Positions 58,418-64,000 of a stretch of 64,000 nt of DNA are shown here, in pieces (position 1 is the stretch's first letter; each line of letters begins with the position of its first letter). The stretch is from Dipylidium caninum (lineage: Eukaryota; Platyhelminthes; Cestoda; Cyclophyllidea; Dipylidiidae), in the NCBI GenBank assembly GCA_017562135.1, contig QEYB01000556.1, forward strand, positions 62,001-126,000. Direction: 5' to 3'. Both the position numbers and the translations under genes were made by a program. The notes below the pieces were generated by a model. That model was not told where the DNA came from. It saw nothing but the letters and a program-made list of their open reading frames with translations, and searched no databases.

Positions 58418-58469
58418 GCCCGTTCCGTTGTTTGGTCTTTTGCAATACCCTTGATGTTGGATATCCTAA

Positions 58470-58484
58470 TCCGTTTTCCTCTAG
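58470..58484 (+). promoter_or_regulatory. Candidate trans-splice acceptor immediately before the PBRM1 ATG
   Basis: The sequence CCGTTTTCCTCTAG ends at 58484 and the PBRM1 ATG begins at 58485. With only 80 nt back to the taspase-1 stop, there is little room for a promoter and a separate 5'UTR. The simplest reading is addition of a spliced leader here. A 5'UTR cis-intron starting inside or upstream of TASP1 is the alternative. Confidence 0.65.
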
Positions 58485-61400
58485 ATGCGGAAACGGCAAG
58501 TATCTGATGAAAATGGTGATCCATCGGAGTCGGATGATACTATTTCCTCCACCGATAAATCAAGGAAATCATGTTCTCCAAGAGTGGGTGGTTATGTCAG
58601 TTTATTTAGATTACCTTCACATTCAATGAAGTTTTATGACTTCCTTTTCGCATTTAATGATCTATATTATTTGACACCTACTTTTCCTTTCGCAGGGATC
58701 TATTTATTATACTATATACAACCGCCTGAAGAAACTGAATAAAGATGATGGAACTCCACTGGTTTACGCTCTTCGGCTTCCTAATAAAAGGCATGTAATC
58801 ATTCTGAAATTGTTTTATTCGTAATTAACGTATCAACGAATGTTTCTTGTTACAGGAGCCACCCCGAATATTATGACACAATAGCTAATCCCATTGATCC
58901 GGATAAAATTTTGACAAAAGTTAAAAGTGGTAAATATGAAACAATAGAAGAAATGGCGGCGGATGTTAAATTACTTGTGACAAATACGTATTCATTTTTT
59001 GGTGCTTCGAGTCAGGAAGGTCGAGACGCCTCTACTTTTGAAGAATCCTTCAACAGAGAGGTGCAAGGAGCTCAAAACCCATCTTTAAAAACGCCTTCGA
59101 CTGCCTCCACGAGCAGTAGTGGTAAGTTATTTACTTCAAGGCGATTGTTGGAGTTTATGGTTACCTGCTCAATTACGTCTTGCTTTTTAGTCACCGTTAG
59201 GTCGAGCCGCCGAACCACGAAGCGAGAGAGAACTGATGATGATGAGGTTTTTTGTGATATTCATTGCGATCCCTTTAGACTGATGTTGATGCCGTTTCTG
59301 TTGCCGCGTCGGAAATTTCTGAAGCAAGCACTGCAACGAGCCATAGAACGTTTGTAAGTGGACAAGCGCTAGAAGCATTTTTTGCTTCAGTAGTTTCATT
59401 TGAAGTTGAAGGTGGGAGGCAGATTGCCCAAACGTTTGCTACTCTTCCTGCAAAACAGGTGGGATATCAAAAAGAAGCTAATTTACGGAGTGTGCCTTGA
59501 TTGACCTTTTTCACTTTACATAGGTATACCCTCAGTATTACGAAGTTATCGCAAATCCGATTGACCTCCGTACCATCGCTCAACGCATCCTTAACAGCAC
59601 TTATCACACATTCGGTGAAATGGAACGTGACTTTGTACAAATGGCACGGAACGCCAAACATTTCAATGAACCAAAGTCACAAATTTATCAGGTGAGTTAT
59701 TGTAATGCTTTATGGATAATTTATCATTTTACGTGGCGTTAACTTGAATTATCAATACAATAGGATGCCGTTACGCTTTTGCGAATCATCAAAGAGAAAA
59801 AAGCAGCAGTGAAGAAACGTTTCAAAGCCGATCTCGATGATGAGTCAATGGAGTAAGTTAGTATGCGTAAAACCTCATTTTGTTCTAAAACAACTATTTA
59901 CAAAATAGAATCAAATGTTTTGCGATTATTAGCTCTTCTTTTCAGTTTACGGCATTTTGTAGGCCTAACGCCCACGAAATCACTGAGGACTATGCTAATC
60001 TTCCCGATGCAGCAGATATGACCTCACCTATTTCGAAAATGGAAGATGATGACGAGGCTGAGGACTACGAGGCAGATGAAGATTGTGAAGAAGGTTCTAC
60101 GCCAGCAACTTCGACACGGACTGGATTTGCTATTGTAAAGCGTCGCCGTGGTCGTCCTCGTAAACAGCCATTGGATTCTGCATCAGCGACACCCGTTTCT
60201 CCCGCTCCCTCTGAGGGTTCAGCTGATAGACGCTCTACCTCCTCTGCCACTACCACCGTCGTTGGCGGTGGGAGTAGTGCTGGAGTTGGTGGAGGTGGGA
60301 ACTCCTCTATTGTCGACATATCATCCTTAATGCTTGACGAATCAGTTCCCCCACCGGGTTCCCCACCAAATATGGCGCCTTTTGTTGATCCCTCGGTTTC
60401 TGGCGAAGAGCAGCTTATTCCTACAATGCTGTCAACTGCGGCCATAGGCTCACTTCGTTGGTGGGGTGAACACGTTCTAGAGGCTATTTGCACAGCAACT
60501 AATTCCATGGGTACTTTACTCGCCCTCCCCTTCATGCGTTTGCCCTCGAAAAAGTGAGTTCTCAAGGGTTCTTAAGGTATTTATTTATTGGAGCTTTTGA
60601 AATACTATTTATAATTTTGTGCTCTAGAATGTATCCAGATTATTTTCGGCGGATTCCCAACCCAATCTGTTTGGCCAAGATTCGTCGTAAAGTTAAACGG
60701 AATGAATATCATAGTCTGGCTGATGTGCGGCTTGATATTGATAGAGTGTTCATGAATGCTCAAGCTTACAATATGGAAGGGAGCGATATTCACAATGTCG
60801 CCGTTTACTTGCAACAGCTTACAAAGAGCAAATTTGTCGAGCTGAGTCAGATTGCCGCGAAGGTATGAACCGCTCTACTTTATCACGTATTTTTTTTCAT
60901 GTTTTTATTCTATTGGACCTATTTGTGTGAAATTTTATTAATTGGCGTCCATTTCCTTTTAAAATGCAAGAACTTACTTCACAACAAGGGCAGTCTTATC
61001 GTTAATGACTCGCGCCATGCTATCCATATTCTCTTAACTTTTTCATCTACTTTTTTCCCTACTTTCATCGTGTAAAAGCTCGTGTAGCTATTCCGTAGAT
61101 TGCGAAATTTAAAAATTATACGTTTATTTTCTGGCGAGGCGGAGAATGCAGGCCTTTTACCCCTCGGCACGAAAAGACGGCAAAGTAGACTACCTGGTGA
61201 TTCGGATGAATTAACTCCAAACAAGAGAAGACATCCAATGACTGCCGAGGAAGCACGTAATAAACGCCTTATTAACCTCTACAATGCTGTATACAACCAC
61301 GTTGATGTAAGTCATTCCCAGTTAAATATTTGTCAAACGCTAATTTGCTGCTTTTTTTGCAGGATGATGGTCACCGTCCCCGTGACACTTTCATGGTCCT

Positions 61401-64000
61401 ACCTTCGAGGGAGGAATATCCTGATTATTATGACGTCATACAAGAACCAATTGATTTGTCGATGATTAAAGAACGCATGAATAGTAGTAAAGTAAGTCCA
61501 ATTATCATAAAATTTTCATTAACCCCTATTTCCTCTCCTCGTTAAAACCGCTCCTATTCAGTATCCGACTCACCAAGCAATGGTTGCAGATTTGCGCCTT
61601 ATGTTTAACAATGCTCGACGTTACAACGAGGAGGACTCTCAAGTATATCGTGATGCTGATACACTAGATAGGGTTGTGAAGAAGAGACTTAAAAGTCTCG
61701 GTCCCTATGCGAGTTGCCCTCAAGGAATATCTCGTGGCCCTGGTATTCGACCACAGCAAGATTCTGCATCATCCTACAGTGGCGTAGTGACTATGTCACA
61801 GCACTCTAGCCCAGCAATTTCACCTCTTCAGCGTTTAATGTTTGAAGTTTTCCAAGCCGTCCGGGAATATCGAGATAATGTGGGTCGTCAACTGTCAACT
61901 CCCTTTCTTCGCCTTCCCAGTAGGGTCGAACTTCCTGCTTACTATGACTTCATCAAACGACCTATTGAGATGCAAGAGATTGCTAAGTTTCTCCTCCAGG
62001 GTGGCTATACGGACTTTGAAGAGTTCATGTCAGATATTTTTCTTATGTTTGATAATGCCTGTGCCTTCAATGAACCGGATTCTCAAATTTACAAGGATAC
62101 TCTGGTACTTCATCAAGTTGCCTTGGCAAAACGGAACATGCTATTGTCATCAGCATTCTCTTCTGGAACTGTAATACCTGGGTTGATGCCGTCTAATCCA
62201 CCAGACATTTTACCAGGCATTCGGCGACTTCTCACTAGCTTGCATAACGCTATGCTGACAGCTTGTGATACGGACGGCAGAGGTCTGGTTGATTCGCTTA
62301 TTGCTGGTGATGGAACTGAAATTTCAGTTACTTCAGCCACTGCGGCACGATTAGCGGCCCTTCATCGCAGCGTTGCAGCAGGTGCTTATAGGCGGTTGGA
62401 TCGTCTCCAAGCTGACTGGCTCGAGGTTCTTCGTCGAGCTCGTGTCGGTGAGGAGGAAGAGCGGATTGCTGCACTTTCTGAAATCAACGCCAAAAGTAAT
62501 TTGCCTACTCCACAACAGCGTCAAGATGCTGCTGAGCTTGCGAGGCGTTGGATCCGCCTACGCGATTCTATGTGTAGACGTGCTTCACCTGGCGGCAGCT
62601 CAAACACACAAGTCCCGGGTGCTGGGGAGTCGAGTGGTAGCGAATCGGGAAGCCCTGGAACTCTAGGAATGTCTATTCCTATGGGCTGGCACTTATTCAG
62701 TACCGCCATGGGGTATACTGAAGCCACATTGGACCGTGATCTCAAAGATGAGGTTACTCAGTATGAACCAATCGTTTTTGCAGATGATGGCGAAGAAGAA
62801 TTGCCTTTAATTGAAGAAGGAGAAACTGAGTTGCAAGTAAGATGATTGGTGTATGGGCATTCGCCTTTATTCCGTTGGTCTGGCTGTCACTTTTAATTGC
62901 CTTTCTTCAGTCAATTGAATCCAAAGGGCAAGTATTCTATGTGGGCGATTATGTTTACGTAGAACCACTCCGTCAAGACATAACGCAATGCCATATCGGT
63001 CGAATTACTCGAATCTCTGAAAATCTCAAAGTAGTTGAGGATCTTGGAGAAATGGATAAGCCATCTGTCGAACCTGAGATAAGGGTGAGGTTAGCCATGT
63101 ATATGCGTCCGTCGGAGGCGAAACCTTCTCGTCGTAGACGATTGCTGGCCGCCGAAGTGTTCCGCACTGCCGTCAGTAAAGTTGTACCTCCCAGTAAACT
63201 CGCCGGACACTGCCTTGTCATGCACATATCGCATTTCATCCGCAGTCGCCCGAAGGTGGGGGCGGTTTTCAAATTCTTATTTTATGATAAATCTGGCCTA
63301 CTTATCTTCCTTCAAATTTTCTAGAATATGGAAGAACGTGACGTCTATGTATGCGAATCTCAATATTCCATAATTAGCAACCTATTTGCTAAGATACGAG
63401 TAAGTTGTCTAGCCTCCACGATAATATTTGCTTCTATACATTGTTGGCACATTTGACGGCATGTGGCTTGCGAGTGTTTTTTTTTGTTAGTACTTAATAG
63501 TGCGGTTTCAAGTGGACAACTATCACTTTTTTACATTTACTAGTAGACCCCTTTTTGTTACCATTGGTTGAGCCTACTATTTCCCATAAAATTAAATGCA
63601 CATTTTAGCAGTGGGGAGTACCAGCTCCCAGTGGTGTCGAGTTTGAAGACCGTCAATTGCCGTTTGTGCCCACCCGGCTTCCTCCGAGTGAGCCGCTCGA
63701 AAGTGCTCTTGAGCAAGTTAACACAAGCTCATTTTCATGCATGGCCTTCCCTCTGGCGAGACCTCTTCATGTATGTTTGGCGTGCTGAATCAATTTTTTT
63801 CAGGGAGACATCCCTGTGGCAGCAAATTGCTTTCGATTTCTTTCTTGTGGGTCATGCTAATTGTCTATCCCTTTTTTTGCCTTTTCAACTCGCCATAACA
63901 TTAATCGCATAAATTTCTCGAAACGATTGACTCCTTGACGGTATTGAATAAGTCGATTTTCGGTTAATAGACCGTTGTCGCCGAGGTATCCAAGACCGAG
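58485..64000 (+). CDS. PBRM1: Polybromo-1 (BAF180), PBAF chromatin remodeller subunit, 3' end outside window
   Basis: Exons: 58485-58595, 58696-58790, 58856-59121, 59191-59246, 59279-59458, 59524-59691, 59764-59852, 59963-60553, 60628-60862, 61139-61306, 61363-61491, 61562-62836, 62911-63255, 63325-63399, 63609-63770, 63971 onward; at least 1325 aa. The domain order matches human PBRM1. Bromodomains: 1 (about 38-135, HPEYYDTIANPID), 2 (about 205-305, YPQYYEVIANPIDL, NAKHFNEP), 3 (about 488-597, YPDYFRRIPNPI, NAQAYNME), 4 (about 635-750, YPDYYDVIQEPIDL, NARRYNEED), 5 (about 780-890, ELPAYYDFIKRPIEM, NACAFNEP), and a sixth degenerate one (about 910-1036, YRRLDRLQADWLEVLRRAR). The first BAH domain follows (FYVGDYVYVEP, CLVMHISHFIRSRP, ERDVYVCESQYS). 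The protein reads acetylated histones for SWI/SNF-PBAF. An acidic stretch and an AT-hook (KRRRGRPRKQP, about 381-391) lie between bromodomains 2 and 3. The exon 2 donor is GC (AG|GCATGT). A second BAH and HMG box would lie beyond the window. Confidence 0.95.
60138..60170 (+). other. AT-hook-encoding segment within PBRM1
   Basis: Encodes KRRRGRPRKQP. The RGRP core flanked by basic residues is the AT-hook that binds the minor groove of AT-rich DNA. An acidic run (EDDDEAEDYEADEDCEE) precedes it by about 20 residues and a Ser/Thr/Pro/Gly-rich linker follows. Confidence 0.75.

Overview
The window is nuclear DNA of an animal, most likely a parasitic flatworm (cestode- or trematode-like). Every recognisable gene is a metazoan gene split by GT-AG introns. 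Many introns are only 29-40 nt, often near the 5' end of a gene. Several start codons lie a few bases after a pyrimidine-AG acceptor, which is what spliced-leader trans-splicing would produce. I could not run a search, so the phylum is inferred from gene architecture.

Layout: (1) 1-3368, a gene-poor stretch with a decayed mariner fragment. (2) 3369-22445, minus strand, one 10-exon protocadherin-like receptor of about 1295 aa with seven cadherin repeats, one membrane span and a long cytoplasmic tail; another mariner relic lies in one of its introns. (3) 22446-28842, an intergenic stretch. (4) 28847-37876, plus strand, a 16-exon CYFIP/Sra-1 subunit of the WAVE complex (about 1319 aa). (5) 39543-40700, a possible small two-exon gene of unknown function between two CpG-rich patches. 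(6) 41829-44586, minus strand, an 8-exon SLC7 light-chain amino acid transporter. (7) 46168-51945, plus strand, a 20-exon VPS18. (8) 53289-55437, plus strand, an 8-exon SLC25A39/40 mitochondrial carrier with an apparent one-base frameshift. (9) 57295-58404, plus strand, an intronless taspase-1. (10) 58485 to beyond the window end, plus strand, polybromo-1 (PBRM1). It starts 80 nt after the taspase-1 stop, directly behind a splice acceptor.

Functional links: taspase-1 (a protease for chromatin and transcription factors) and polybromo-1 (a PBAF remodeller subunit) sit in the arrangement of a flatworm trans-spliced operon, the most notable regulatory signal here. The protocadherin tail carries two WIRS-like motifs, the peptide class that binds the WAVE complex, and the neighbouring gene encodes the CYFIP subunit of that complex. 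The same CYFIP has substitutions at several residues that form the two Rac1-binding sites in human CYFIP1. The left part of the window (about 1-27 kb) looks more GC- and CpG-rich than the right part (about 28-64 kb). Exon boundaries below were placed by hand from splice sites, reading phase and family conservation.
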